Position numbers and translations under genes: made by a program. 64,000 nt of DNA, from NCBI RefSeq assembly GCF_014905615.1, contig NZ_AQGU01000024.1:62001-126000 (forward strand), written 5' to 3'. This stretch comes from Pseudoalteromonas aliena SW19. GTDB lineage: Bacteria > Pseudomonadota > Gammaproteobacteria > Enterobacterales > Alteromonadaceae. The notes beneath the pieces are model-generated. The model did no database searches. It worked only from the letters and a program-made list of their open reading frames with translations, and had not been told where the DNA came from. Positions 1 to 9,019 of the stretch are shown here, piece by piece (within the stretch, counting starts at the first letter, position 1; every line of letters begins with the position of its first letter).

Positions 1-2838
1 ACCGATATTTATTGGGCGCGTCAGCAAATTGGTGAGCGTATTCAAAGTATTCGCTCCGACTTACCTAATAACGTAGAACCAAACCTGGGTCCTATTGCCA
101 GTGGTTTAGGCGAAATATTTACTTATAGTGTGCATGCACAGCCCAATGCGTTAAAAGGTGATGGCACTGCTTACAACGCCGAAGACTTACGGACTTTGCA
201 AGATTGGGTTATTCGTCCGCAGCTTTTAAAAGTAAAAGGCGTAACCGAAATAAACAGTCAAGGTGGTTTTGAGCGTCAATATCAAGTAGCGCCAGTGCCC
301 GAAAAACTCATTGCCTATAAGCTTACTATTAGTGATGTAATTAGTGCACTTGAGGTTAATAATAGTAACCGAGGCGCAGGTTATATTGAGCGCTTTGACG
401 GGCAATATTTAGTACGCTCGCCTGGGCAGTTAAAAACCATTGATGACATAGCTAATACCGTTATAGCTAAGCGCGACGATGCACCTGTACGCATTAAAGA
501 TGTGGCTAACGTGCTTTTAGGAAAAGAGCTTAGAACAGGTGCGGCGACTTACAACGGCGAAGAAACCGTGCTCGGCACCGCCATGATGCTAATTGGCGAA
601 AATAGCCGCGTAGTAGCAAAAGCGATGGCTGATAAGTTAATTGATGTACAAAAAAGCTTACCCGCTGGCGTTATTGTAGAAGCGGTTTACGACCGTACTA
701 ATCTTGTCGATAAAACCATAGCAACCGTGCAAACCAACTTATTTGAAGGCGCTGTTTTAGTGATAGTGATTTTGCTATTACTGCTGGGCAATGTAACGGG
801 GGCGCTTATTACGGCAATGGTTATTCCGTTAAGTATGTTGTTTGCTATTACTGGTATGGTGGGCAATCGCGTATCGGGTAACCTAATGAGCCTAGGTGCA
901 ATCGACTTTGGCTTAATTGTTGATGGCGCTGTAATTGTAGTAGAAAACTGCCTGCGCCAACTCGGCGTAGCTCAGCACAAACATGGCAGGCTACTTACTT
1001 TAAACGAGCGTTTAAATGTAGTGACTGCAGCTACCAAAGAAGTATTTACACCGGCTGTATTTGGCATTGTTATTATTATGCTGGTTTACTTACCTTTATT
1101 TGCACTAAGCGGCGTTGAAGGCAAAATGTTTCAGCCAATGGCGTTTACTGTAGTTGCGGCGTTAGTTGGCGCGCTTATATTTGGCGTTACCTTTGTGCCC
1201 GCTGCTATTGCTGTATTTGTTCGCGGTAAGGTTGATGAAACCGAAAACGCAGTCATGCGCGGCGTTAAAAAAGTGTATAAACCATTACTTGGTATATCGC
1301 TTAAATTACCGTGGCTTATGGTGGGTATTGCCACTGCATTAGTATTGGTGCTTGGTTTTAAAGTTAAAAATATGGGGGCAGAATTTTTACCGCAACTTGA
1401 TGAGGGCGATATTGCTATGCATGCGCTGCGCATTACTGGCACCGGTATTGAGCAATCTGTGCAAATGCAAAAAGAGCTTGAGCAAGCCATACTAGATCAA
1501 CCTGAGATTGCTAACGTATTTTCAAAAATTGGTACTGCCGATGTAGCAAGCGATCCTATGCCGCCCAATGTTGCCGATACTTTTTTAATACTGAAACCGC
1601 AAGAAGAGTGGCCTAATCCAGCACTTACTAAAGCAGAATTGGTTCAGCAAATTCGTACCCGTGTTAACGATGTCCCTGGTAATAATTACGAATTTACACA
1701 ACCAATAGAAATGCGCTTTAACGAGTTAATTGCTGGTGTGCGCGCCGATGTTGCACTGCGTATTTATGGTGACGACTTAAGCGTACTTAAAGAGTTTGGC
1801 GAAAAAGCCACAGGGCTAATGCGTAATATTGCAGGCGCTACCGATGTACGTTTGGAGCAAATGGAAGGATTGCCAACACTTTCGGTAACACCAATGCGCG
1901 ACCATATGGCGTTATTGGGTTTAAGCGTAAACGATATTCAACAAACACTTGCCGCCGCTGTTGGTGGTGTGCAAACCGGACTAATTTTTGAGGGCGATAA
2001 ACGCTTTTCGTTATTAGTGCGCCTTGATAAACGTTGGTCTAGTGATGTATCTGCTCTTGCTCGTTTGCCAGTTGCTTTACCTAAAGATAGTAACCCAGAA
2101 CTTGCATTTGTACCGCTTGGCGAAGTAGCGACAATCAGCATCGAAAAAGGGCCAAACCAAATAAACCGCGAAAGCGGCAAGCGCAATGTGGTAGTAACAG
2201 CTAATGTGACAGGGCGCGATTTAGCCAGCTTTGTAAGTGATGCGCAAGCAAGCATGAACGCATCACTTAACTTACCAAGCGGCTATTGGCTTGAGTACGG
2301 CGGCACGTTTGAGCAGTTACAATCGGCAAGTAAGCGATTATCGTTGGTTGTGCCTGTTACTTTACTGCTTATATTTGGTTTACTGTATAGCGCCTTTGGA
2401 TCGCTTCGCGACTCATTGATTATATTTAGTGGTGTGCCACTGGCATTAACGGGGGGTGTGCTTGCGTTATTGCTGCGCGATATGCCGCTTTCAATATCAG
2501 CGGGTGTGGGGTTTATTGCCCTAAGTGGTGTCGCGGTATTAAACGGTGTGGTTATGCTGTCGTTTATTAAGCAGTTACGAAGCGACGGCTTAAGTTTGTT
2601 TGAAGCAATTTACAGCGGTGCATTACAACGCCTGCGCCCAGTACTGATGACGGCGCTGGTGGCAAGTTTAGGCTTTATACCTATGGCACTTAACACGGGA
2701 ACGGGTTCTGAAGTGCAAAGGCCACTTGCAACGGTAGTGGTTGGCGGAATTATTTCATCAACGTTACTAACGCTGTTAATTTTGCCCGCGCTTTATAAGT
2801 TAGTACATGCGAAGTTTAATAAGCAACAAACAGCTTAG
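1..2838 (+). CDS. CusA/CzcA-family heavy-metal RND efflux permease (5' partial)
   Basis: The reading frame is open from base 1, so the start lies outside the window; 945 residues are present of the roughly 1040 usual for this family. Proteins of this family are inner-membrane proton antiporters that pump metal cations through a tripartite complex. The TM4 signature is visible near codons 300-315 (DFG, VDG and VVEN, carrying the two Asp and one Glu of the metal-pump subfamily). This separates it from the drug-exporting AcrB group. Two hydrophobic blocks, each following a large periplasmic loop, give the expected duplicated layout. The protein ends with the normal cytoplasmic tail. Cognate fusion and outer-membrane genes would lie upstream. 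The metal cannot be assigned from sequence alone. Confidence 0.93.
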   Translation, partial: TDIYWARQQIGERIQSIRSDLPNNVEPNLGPIASGLGEIFTYSVHAQPNALKGDGTAYNAEDLRTLQDWVIRPQLLKVKGVTEINSQGGFERQYQVAPVPEKLIAYKLTISDVISALEVNNSNRGAGYIERFDGQYLVRSPGQLKTIDDIANTVIAKRDDAPVRIKDVANVLLGKELRTGAATYNGEETVLGTAMMLIGENSRVVAKAMADKLIDVQKSLPAGVIVEAVYDRTNLVDKTIATVQTNLFEGAVLVIVILLLLLGNVTGALITAMVIPLSMLFAITGMVGNRVSGNLMSLGAIDFGLIVDGAVIVVENCLRQLGVAQHKHGRLLTLNERLNVVTAATKEVFTPAVFGIVIIMLVYLPLFALSGVEGKMFQPMAFTVVAALVGALIFGVTFVPAAIAVFVRGKVDETENAVMRGVKKVYKPLLGISLKLPWLMVGIATALVLVLGFKVKNMGAEFLPQLDEGDIAMHALRITGTGIEQSVQMQKELEQAILDQPEIANVFSKIGTADVASDPMPPNVADTFLILKPQEEWPNPALTKAELVQQIRTRVNDVPGNNYEFTQPIEMRFNELIAGVRADVALRIYGDDLSVLKEFGEKATGLMRNIAGATDVRLEQMEGLPTLSVTPMRDHMALLGLSVNDIQQTLAAAVGGVQTGLIFEGDKRFSLLVRLDKRWSSDVSALARLPVALPKDSNPELAFVPLGEVATISIEKGPNQINRESGKRNVVVTANVTGRDLASFVSDAQASMNASLNLPSGYWLEYGGTFEQLQSASKRLSLVVPVTLLLIFGLLYSAFGSLRDSLIIFSGVPLALTGGVLALLLRDMPLSISAGVGFIALSGVAVLNGVVMLSFIKQLRSDGLSLFEAIYSGALQRLRPVLMTALVASLGFIPMALNTGTGSEVQRPLATVVVGGIISSTLLTLLILPALYKLVHAKFNKQQTA

Positions 2839-2863
2839 CTAGTTGCTGCTTAATATATATCGT

Positions 2864-2894
2864 AAAAAGCAGCTGAAGTTTCAGCTGCTTTTTT
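2864..2894. terminator. Rho-independent terminator, bidirectional
   Basis: AGCAGCTGAA and TTCAGCTGCT form a GC-containing stem with A-rich sequence before it and a run of T after it. It lies between the convergent RND pump gene and the DUF3754 gene and can serve both. Confidence 0.85.
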
Positions 2895-2922
2895 TTGAGT
2901 ATTATTTAGTAAAAATACTACA

Positions 2923-4158
2923 TTAATTGTATTGAAACAGGTTATCCCAGCGCTCATCCAAAATAGTTTTTGCGTGCTCCAAATTTATTGCGCTATACAC
3001 ATCACTAGTGCACGTTACTAAGCGCATACGTACCAGCTTTTCAAGTGCGTCGCTAATTTCAAAATCGAGGTCGCATTGATATTTTGCTTTAAACCAATGC
3101 TCTATTTGTTCATCAAGCGTTTGGGCGGTTAAGCCGCTTTCTGATTTTAGTAAAAAGGTATACGCCAGCAGGGCTTCTTTTATATCTTCTTCTTCGGCGG
3201 CGTCAATAAGCGTGTGAAAAACACCCGCGTTATTATCGAGGTTTTTAAAGTAGAGATTATCGCTCAGCGCTTTCATAAATTTTATTTTACGGTTTTTAAA
3301 CTTACTCCATTCTTTAAAAATAAAGCTGCCAAAAACCCCCATACCAATAGCAAAGGTAATAAAATGTTGTTGGGTCATTGCTACAGCTTCATTTCTAAAC
3401 CCACCCCAAAAAGCAAGTAAGGCAAACAGCAATACTATTGATGCACCAAGTTTAGTTATAAGTACCACTGCACCGCCAACTAAAGCTGATGAGCCAATAA
3501 TGATTTTATCGATAGGGCGCATTCGTACTTCGCTATTAGGAAATAGCATTTCGAGATCAGCCTTTGGTACATTTTGAAATAGCTTTACTATGGTTGAACT
3601 GGGCTCAAACCCCATTGGCATTTTATTTTTAGCTGCAAAATACGCGCTGTCTTTAAAACGAATAAACACCGCAACACGGTCGTAATTAGTAAAGTGCAGC
3701 GGCTTTTTACGCATTCCCCAAAAGCTGGAAATGGTTTCAGTGAGTTGCGACTCGCCACGGCGATAAAAAACCACTTCTTCAAAGTCATCAAATTCAACTT
3801 CAAGGCGCACCTTAAATAGTGACTCTTCATTTAATGCCTCTTGTAAGTCTTCATTGGTGATCACTTCAAAATTAGCGGCATTAAGCACCTTAGCAAAATC
3901 TTTAGCAAACTCACGTTGGCACTGCGCTTTTTGATCAGCCGATACTGGCGCTAACGATCGCGTGTCACTGTTGGGATCAAACGGTGCGTAGTTGTTTTTA
4001 AGTGATTCAAGTACTGAGTGGTAATCGTAATGAATAAGGCTTGCTAGTAAATCGCAAAATTGTTTAAACGATGTTTGTTGTGTGTTGTTATTGAGCTCTT
4101 GGCTACACATATCAACAATATCTTGCTTTCTAAAGGGAATAAAACGCGCACTTTGCAT
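2923..4158 (-). CDS. TMEM143/DUF3754-family membrane protein
   Basis: A 411-residue protein with a long hydrophilic N-terminal half, two adjacent hydrophobic segments around residues 220-270, and a cytoplasmic C-terminal tail. The block around residues 190-225 (PKADLEMLFPNSEVRMRPID followed by a glycine-rich membrane segment) is typical of DUF3754, also called TMEM143. No biochemical role is established for the family. It is a single gene convergent with the RND pump, and no strong ribosome site is seen before the chosen ATG. Family assignment is fairly sure; function is unknown. Confidence 0.8.
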   Translation of the reverse strand: MQSARFIPFRKQDIVDMCSQELNNNTQQTSFKQFCDLLASLIHYDYHSVLESLKNNYAPFDPNSDTRSLAPVSADQKAQCQREFAKDFAKVLNAANFEVITNEDLQEALNEESLFKVRLEVEFDDFEEVVFYRRGESQLTETISSFWGMRKKPLHFTNYDRVAVFIRFKDSAYFAAKNKMPMGFEPSSTIVKLFQNVPKADLEMLFPNSEVRMRPIDKIIIGSSALVGGAVVLITKLGASIVLLFALLAFWGGFRNEAVAMTQQHFITFAIGMGVFGSFIFKEWSKFKNRKIKFMKALSDNLYFKNLDNNAGVFHTLIDAAEEEDIKEALLAYTFLLKSESGLTAQTLDEQIEHWFKAKYQCDLDFEISDALEKLVRMRLVTCTSDVYSAINLEHAKTILDERWDNLFQYN

Positions 4159-4246
4159 AAATTAATAACTACTGTGATAGGGAATCTAACTGCATGGGCA
4201 CATAATAAAATATTCTTATGAATATTACTAATTTGTTAATGCATTA

Positions 4247-4510
4247 GGGCGTGTTGAACATTGGTGGTTGAATTTGCAGCAGTGTGTTTGGTTTTTAGGC
4301 AAGGCAGAGCTTATGCAGTGTGGTTATTCCCCATAAATAGGTGATAACGCAGCATAAATACCAAACATGCACTGCCCTTTGGGTTCTTTCTAGGGACGAT
4401 TAACCCTTTGTTGCTCGGTTTTTACTTAGCCCACTAGGTTACAAACCTCGCGCCGCGATTTAATCGCCCCTAGATTGAACAAATTTCAATCCACAAAGAT
4501 CAATACGCCC
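4247..4510. repeat. Repeat family A, copy 1 (264 bp, TA-flanked MITE-like)
   Basis: The element starts GGGCGTGTTGAAC and ends with the complementary CGCCC, and is flanked on each side by TA. The terminal inverted repeat is imperfect and about 33 bp long. The same sequence occurs at 17924-19625 (interrupted), 22575-22821 (inverted, truncated) and 42553-42815. It contains no reading frame. A TA target duplication is typical of IS630/Tc1-type transposition, so it is read as a non-autonomous miniature element. It fills most of the gap between the DUF3754 gene and the VTT-domain gene. Confidence 0.85.
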
Positions 4511-4619
4511 TAAGGTCTGATAAATTTAGTGCATTGTTTTCAGCGTGTATTAACCTAAGTATGTAATTATTAGTTTGTTAAACAATCTAGTTTTATTTAC
4601 AAGTGAAAAGGGAATGACT

Positions 4620-5204
4620 ATGGCTATTCAAAAAAAACTCAAACAAAAAACACGCCAATTTATAGACTCAAAGCATATGCTTAGCGGTATTACGTTAGCG
4701 TCGTTTTTAGAGTCGACCATAGTGCCTATTCCACTTGAAGCTGTGTTAGTGCCAATGATGCAAGCGCGTCGTGAGAAATTATGGCTCATTGCACTAATGG
4801 CTACGTTAGGATGCATTGTTGGTGCGTTATTTGGTTATGCTTTAGGTTATTACTTATTTGATGCGGTTGGAGATTGGGTTATTAATACGTTTTCGAGTCC
4901 CGAGCAATTTGAAAACGTTAAACAGCAGATGCAAGACCAAGGGTTTTGGTTTGTAATAACACTGGGTATTGTGCCTATTCCGTTTCAAATAGCGATGCTT
5001 GCAGCAGGGGCTACTAAGTATTCTATCTGGTTATTTTTATTAGCGAGCGCAATAGCACGTTCAATTCGTTATTTTGGCTTGGCGATAGTGGTATATTACG
5101 CGGGTAATCAAGCTGAGCGTATTATTAGCAAACATAATACTAAAGCAATGATAGGCTTAACTATTTTAATACTTGGGTTATGGGGAATTAATACCGTACT
5201 GTAA
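4620..5204 (+). CDS. VTT/DedA-like (YqaA-type) membrane protein
   Basis: A 194-residue inner-membrane protein with an amphipathic N-terminal stretch, about five hydrophobic segments, and the VTT/SNARE-associated pattern: GxxxxSFLESTIVPIPLE early on and a second GIVPIPFQIAMLAAGA re-entrant-like segment in the middle. Proteins of this superfamily are linked to lipid flipping and membrane homeostasis; the substrate here is unknown. The ATG at 4620 was chosen because AAAAGGGA lies 6 bp upstream. An ATG at 4614 and an upstream TTG are also in frame. It is flanked by repeat A and a diguanylate cyclase gene. Confidence 0.8.
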   Translation: MAIQKKLKQKTRQFIDSKHMLSGITLASFLESTIVPIPLEAVLVPMMQARREKLWLIALMATLGCIVGALFGYALGYYLFDAVGDWVINTFSSPEQFENVKQQMQDQGFWFVITLGIVPIPFQIAMLAAGATKYSIWLFLLASAIARSIRYFGLAIVVYYAGNQAERIISKHNTKAMIGLTILILGLWGINTVL

Positions 5205-5297
5205 ATGAGCAGTACATGCTCCACTACTTATGGTTTTATTTACAATGGCGTTATTATACTATGATTTTTCTGCAGTATTTTGAGCCAAACGCAAGTA

Positions 5298-6203
5298 ATG
5301 ATAAAAACAATTAAACAGATACTTAACCCTTTTAATTTTGTTAAAATGGGTTGGCTAAATAAAATATTTACACTAATTTTACTCGTGTACACCATTGCCT
5401 TTTCAACTTATAGCCTTATTTATTTCCCGCCTTTACAAGTACAAAGTAACTTATATGGATTTACTACCGACTTTATTAACTTAATGGTAATAGTATTTCT
5501 TTTTTTGATGGTGCAGTGTTCTGGGCTTTCTAAATTAGCCTATTTATTTTCAAGTGCTGGATTACTTTTTTGGGCTATGGGGAATATAGCCGATGTGATT
5601 GATGAATTAGTCGTTCAGCCTTATTGGGTGAGTGTTTATTTTGAGGACTTATTTCGTACGTCAGGAATGCTATTAACATCCTATGGTTTGTTTAAAACCA
5701 TGCGTTTTATGCAAAGTATTCACAACAAATTATTTTTAGAACTAACCATTGATGATTTAACAAAAGTCTCTAATCGGCGCTATTTTTATCAGCACGCTAA
5801 AAATATTAGCGTATCGCCTTATACAATTTTAATTATTGATATAGACCATTTTAAATCAATAAATGATGATTTTGGGCACGATATGGGCGATAAAATACTT
5901 AAGGAACTAGCCGGTAAGTTTAATAGTTTATTTTTAGATCAAAATGTTTTTTCGCGTTTAGGTGGTGAGGAGTTTGGGGGGTACTTACCCACTAGTAATA
6001 TGGCTGAAGTAGCTAATTTTACCCAGCAGTTAATTAGCCTTGCCCAAACTATTCATATTAAAAATAATCGTTTTTTGACTGTGAGTATTGGCGTGGCTTT
6101 ACAAAAAAATGATGAGCTACTTGACCAAGTTATGAAGCGAGCCGATTTAGCGTTATATACAGCAAAAAAGAATGGTCGAAACCGTGTAGAAATACATAGT
6201 TAA
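5298..6203 (+). CDS. Membrane-anchored diguanylate cyclase (GGDEF)
   Basis: A 301-residue protein with five or six N-terminal membrane segments (residues 15-145) followed by a GGDEF domain from about residue 145. The active-site loop is GGEEF, a catalytically competent form, and the metal-binding IIDIDHF and the FGHDMGD motif are intact, so synthesis of cyclic di-GMP is expected. No RxxD autoinhibitory site is obvious upstream of the loop. The start is uncertain: the ATG at 5298 is used, but an in-frame TTG at 5280 is possible and neither has a strong ribosome site. The membrane part probably senses an unknown signal. Confidence 0.88.
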   Translation: MIKTIKQILNPFNFVKMGWLNKIFTLILLVYTIAFSTYSLIYFPPLQVQSNLYGFTTDFINLMVIVFLFLMVQCSGLSKLAYLFSSAGLLFWAMGNIADVIDELVVQPYWVSVYFEDLFRTSGMLLTSYGLFKTMRFMQSIHNKLFLELTIDDLTKVSNRRYFYQHAKNISVSPYTILIIDIDHFKSINDDFGHDMGDKILKELAGKFNSLFLDQNVFSRLGGEEFGGYLPTSNMAEVANFTQQLISLAQTIHIKNNRFLTVSIGVALQKNDELLDQVMKRADLALYTAKKNGRNRVEIHS

Positions 6204-6271
6204 AATAAGGTTATACACATGTAGGGAAACATAGGTACACTAACAAAGTAAAAATAACAACAGAGTGTGCC

Positions 6272-8917
6272 ATGGATGATTTAGTTGGTTTAGCCGTAAT
6301 ACTTATATTAATCGTTGTAGTCGGGGCTATTTGTGGCCTAATTGCGTTAGTGCAGCTTAATACCTTGAAGCAAAGTGTCGCGATTTTAAAGGCAAAAGTG
6401 GCTGAGCTACAATCAAGTAATGCAGCGCAAAAACAAACGCCATCATCCAATGCAGACACTCCACAACACCAGATACCAATAGTAACCGCTAAAACATACG
6501 AACCTGAATCCGTAAACTCTAGTCCAGTAATTCAACCTCAAGTTATAACTAAATCCAGCGTTAACGCGGTTAAGATAAAGCGCGAAAAAACATCTTCTAT
6601 CGAATTATTATTTAATAAATTCCGCACAGGCTTTGAACAAAACTGGATGACGTGGATTGGTGCTATAGCGCTTGCGTTTGGTGGACTATTTTTAGCTAAA
6701 TATAGTTTAGAGGCTGGATTATTATCGCCAGTAATGAGGCTGAGTTTGGGTGGTTTATTTGGCCTTGGCTTAATTGCAGCTGCAGCATATTTACATCATA
6801 AACGCATTGTATTTGAAGGCTTTAATAATTACATACCCGCAGCACTTGCCAGTGGTGGGTTTATTACCTGTTTTTCGTTAATTCTTTTAGCCTATAGTAA
6901 CTACGCTATGCTTAGCCCCACCGTGGCATTTTTTGCACTGGCAGTTATTGCGATTAGTGCAAGTGCGATGGCACTCAGGCTAGGCCCATTATTGGCGGTA
7001 TTAGGTATTATTGGCGCTTACAGCGTACCAATATGGGTTAGTACTGGCAGTGGTAACTTGTTTGCATTATTTATGTATGTTGGCTTTGTAAGTTTGTCAG
7101 CCGCGTTAGTTGCACATAAAGTACAGCGAGCTTGGTTGTGGTATTTATTATGGGCAGGGCACATTGGTTGGTATTTAGTTGGTTTTACATTACTTAAAAT
7201 TAATACCGTTTGGTTAATGGGGGCGTTTGCTTTACTTAGTATTGTAGGGTTAATTGCTATACCGCGCTTAGGTCGAAAACTGAATATTATTGAACATCGC
7301 CCGCACAGTTTAAAACGCTTAATTAAAGTGCTTCCAGATCACCTCTTATTACTCGCTTTTATAGCGCCCTTAATATTTACCATGTTGATCAGTCACTTTG
7401 ATATGCAGTGGCAAACAATCGGCGTGTTGAGCATTGTATTAGTATTGTTTTTAGTCCTTAAAAATAGCCGCTGGGATATTTGGCAGGGCGTAGCGTTAGT
7501 TATTTCAACGCTATTAGTGATAGGCGCTGAACGTACGCATCTTTCGCCAAACCTATTTGATGATGCACTCTTTATATTCAAAAATGAGTATGGTTTGGGT
7601 TTATTACTCGGATTGTTACTTACGGCATACGGGCTTTATTACGGTAAAAAACAGAGTAAGCGTTTGGCATTTCATGTAACGGCTGCGTTTAGTGTATTTG
7701 TAATGATAGCTACTTTATATACGCTTATTCCTAATTCTGCGTTAAGTACTGCATATCCACTTTGGGCCGTTGTACTGTTTGTAGTGGCGGCTATTTTAAT
7801 AAAGCTCGCGCAGCATAATACAACGCTATTTCAGCGTTTTACTTATTGGGTAGGCGCTAATGCCAATATTACGTTAGCAATTACCATGCTACTAAGTGAC
7901 AGCGGTTTAACTATTGCACTTGCTGTACAAGTATTACTTATAAGCGTACTTATTAAACGCTATAGCGTGCCTATGCCGCATTGGCCTATAAAAGCCTTGG
8001 TTGCTGCGTTATTACTGCGCCTTACGCTTTCACCTTGGACGCCAAGCTACGATGCGCTAACAGTATTTGGTTTGCATTGGAGTATTGTGGTTTATCCGTT
8101 ATGTATTGCGTTATTTTTTGCCGCTGCTAGGTGCTTTAAAGTATCTCAATTAAAAGTATGGTTAGAAGGTGCGGCGCTTCATTGTTTAGCGCTTTTTATT
8201 ACCACCGAAACAAGTTATCAGTTAGTAGGGCATTATCCGCAATTTGATTCACTTAACTTTTACGAACAAATACTCCTTACCTGTAACTGGCTGGCATTAG
8301 GGGGCGTGTACTTACACAGGGCAAAACTTGCTGGTACTTTAGCTAAGTTATACCAAGTGGCGGGTTTTACGCTTGCAGGGTTAGCAGGGCTTTTTGCTAT
8401 TAAAACACTGCTTGACGACAACCCATTATTTGAATCACTTTACATAGGTGAGCTGCCAATACTTAACTGGTTATTACTATTGTGGTTAGTACCTGCAGGA
8501 TTAACGCTTTGGCTAGCCAAGCTTGTAAAACCAATAAATGCTAAAGCTACGCCATTTATATTGGCCGTTGCGGGTGGATTTATATTATTGGCAATAAACA
8601 GCTTTATTCGCCAATACTGGCAAGGTCCTTACATTTACTTATCAAAAGGCGCAAGTAATGCAGAGCTTTATAGCTACTCTGTTATTTGGTTAGTATTGGG
8701 TGCGGGTACTGTTATTTTTGGTCATTTAAAAAACCAGTTATTAATACAAAAAGTAGGCTTAGGCATACTAGCTGCCGTTATTGTTAAAGTGTTTTTAATT
8801 GATATGGCTAACTTGGAGGGCTTACTTAAAGCGCTTTCGTTTATTGGTTTAGGGCTTTCGTTGGTGGGGTTAAGTTGGTTGTTCCAAAAGCTTAGAAGCC
8901 GAGTAAATCCAGTTTAA
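6272..8917 (+). CDS. DUF2339 large polytopic membrane protein
   Basis: An 881-residue protein. It has one N-terminal membrane helix, a coiled-coil-prone stretch (residues 25-55), a Ser/Gln/Pro-rich linker, then about 25 hydrophobic segments starting near residue 125. The entry sequence NWMTWIGAIALAFGGLFLAK is characteristic of DUF2339. The family has no established function. It is a single gene followed directly by a terminator. The late segments contain conserved-looking polar residues (RQYWQG near residue 780), which is compatible with a transporter or glycan-handling role, but this is only a guess. Confidence 0.82.
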   Translation: MDDLVGLAVILILIVVVGAICGLIALVQLNTLKQSVAILKAKVAELQSSNAAQKQTPSSNADTPQHQIPIVTAKTYEPESVNSSPVIQPQVITKSSVNAVKIKREKTSSIELLFNKFRTGFEQNWMTWIGAIALAFGGLFLAKYSLEAGLLSPVMRLSLGGLFGLGLIAAAAYLHHKRIVFEGFNNYIPAALASGGFITCFSLILLAYSNYAMLSPTVAFFALAVIAISASAMALRLGPLLAVLGIIGAYSVPIWVSTGSGNLFALFMYVGFVSLSAALVAHKVQRAWLWYLLWAGHIGWYLVGFTLLKINTVWLMGAFALLSIVGLIAIPRLGRKLNIIEHRPHSLKRLIKVLPDHLLLLAFIAPLIFTMLISHFDMQWQTIGVLSIVLVLFLVLKNSRWDIWQGVALVISTLLVIGAERTHLSPNLFDDALFIFKNEYGLGLLLGLLLTAYGLYYGKKQSKRLAFHVTAAFSVFVMIATLYTLIPNSALSTAYPLWAVVLFVVAAILIKLAQHNTTLFQRFTYWVGANANITLAITMLLSDSGLTIALAVQVLLISVLIKRYSVPMPHWPIKALVAALLLRLTLSPWTPSYDALTVFGLHWSIVVYPLCIALFFAAARCFKVSQLKVWLEGAALHCLALFITTETSYQLVGHYPQFDSLNFYEQILLTCNWLALGGVYLHRAKLAGTLAKLYQVAGFTLAGLAGLFAIKTLLDDNPLFESLYIGELPILNWLLLLWLVPAGLTLWLAKLVKPINAKATPFILAVAGGFILLAINSFIRQYWQGPYIYLSKGASNAELYSYSVIWLVLGAGTVIFGHLKNQLLIQKVGLGILAAVIVKVFLIDMANLEGLLKALSFIGLGLSLVGLSWLFQKLRSRVNPV

Positions 8918-8940
8918 TTTTATGAACACTTTATAAAGCA

Positions 8941-8967
8941 AAGCCCAGTGAAGATACTGGGCTTTTT
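8941..8967. terminator. Rho-independent terminator
   Basis: AAGCCCAGT and ACTGGGCTT pair around a 6-base loop and are followed by TTTTTG. It ends the DUF2339 gene and lies just before the convergent hybrid kinase gene. Confidence 0.85.
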
Positions 8968-9019
8968 GTTTTACTCGATTACTTGATAGTTTTTAACTAG
9001 AACACTTGTTACTCGCTTA

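Noticed and set aside
1131-1490. Long antisense open frames inside the RND pump gene and similar frames opposite other large genes
   Set aside because: They lie wholly within well-supported genes, have no ribosome sites or recognisable domains, and have low-complexity translations.
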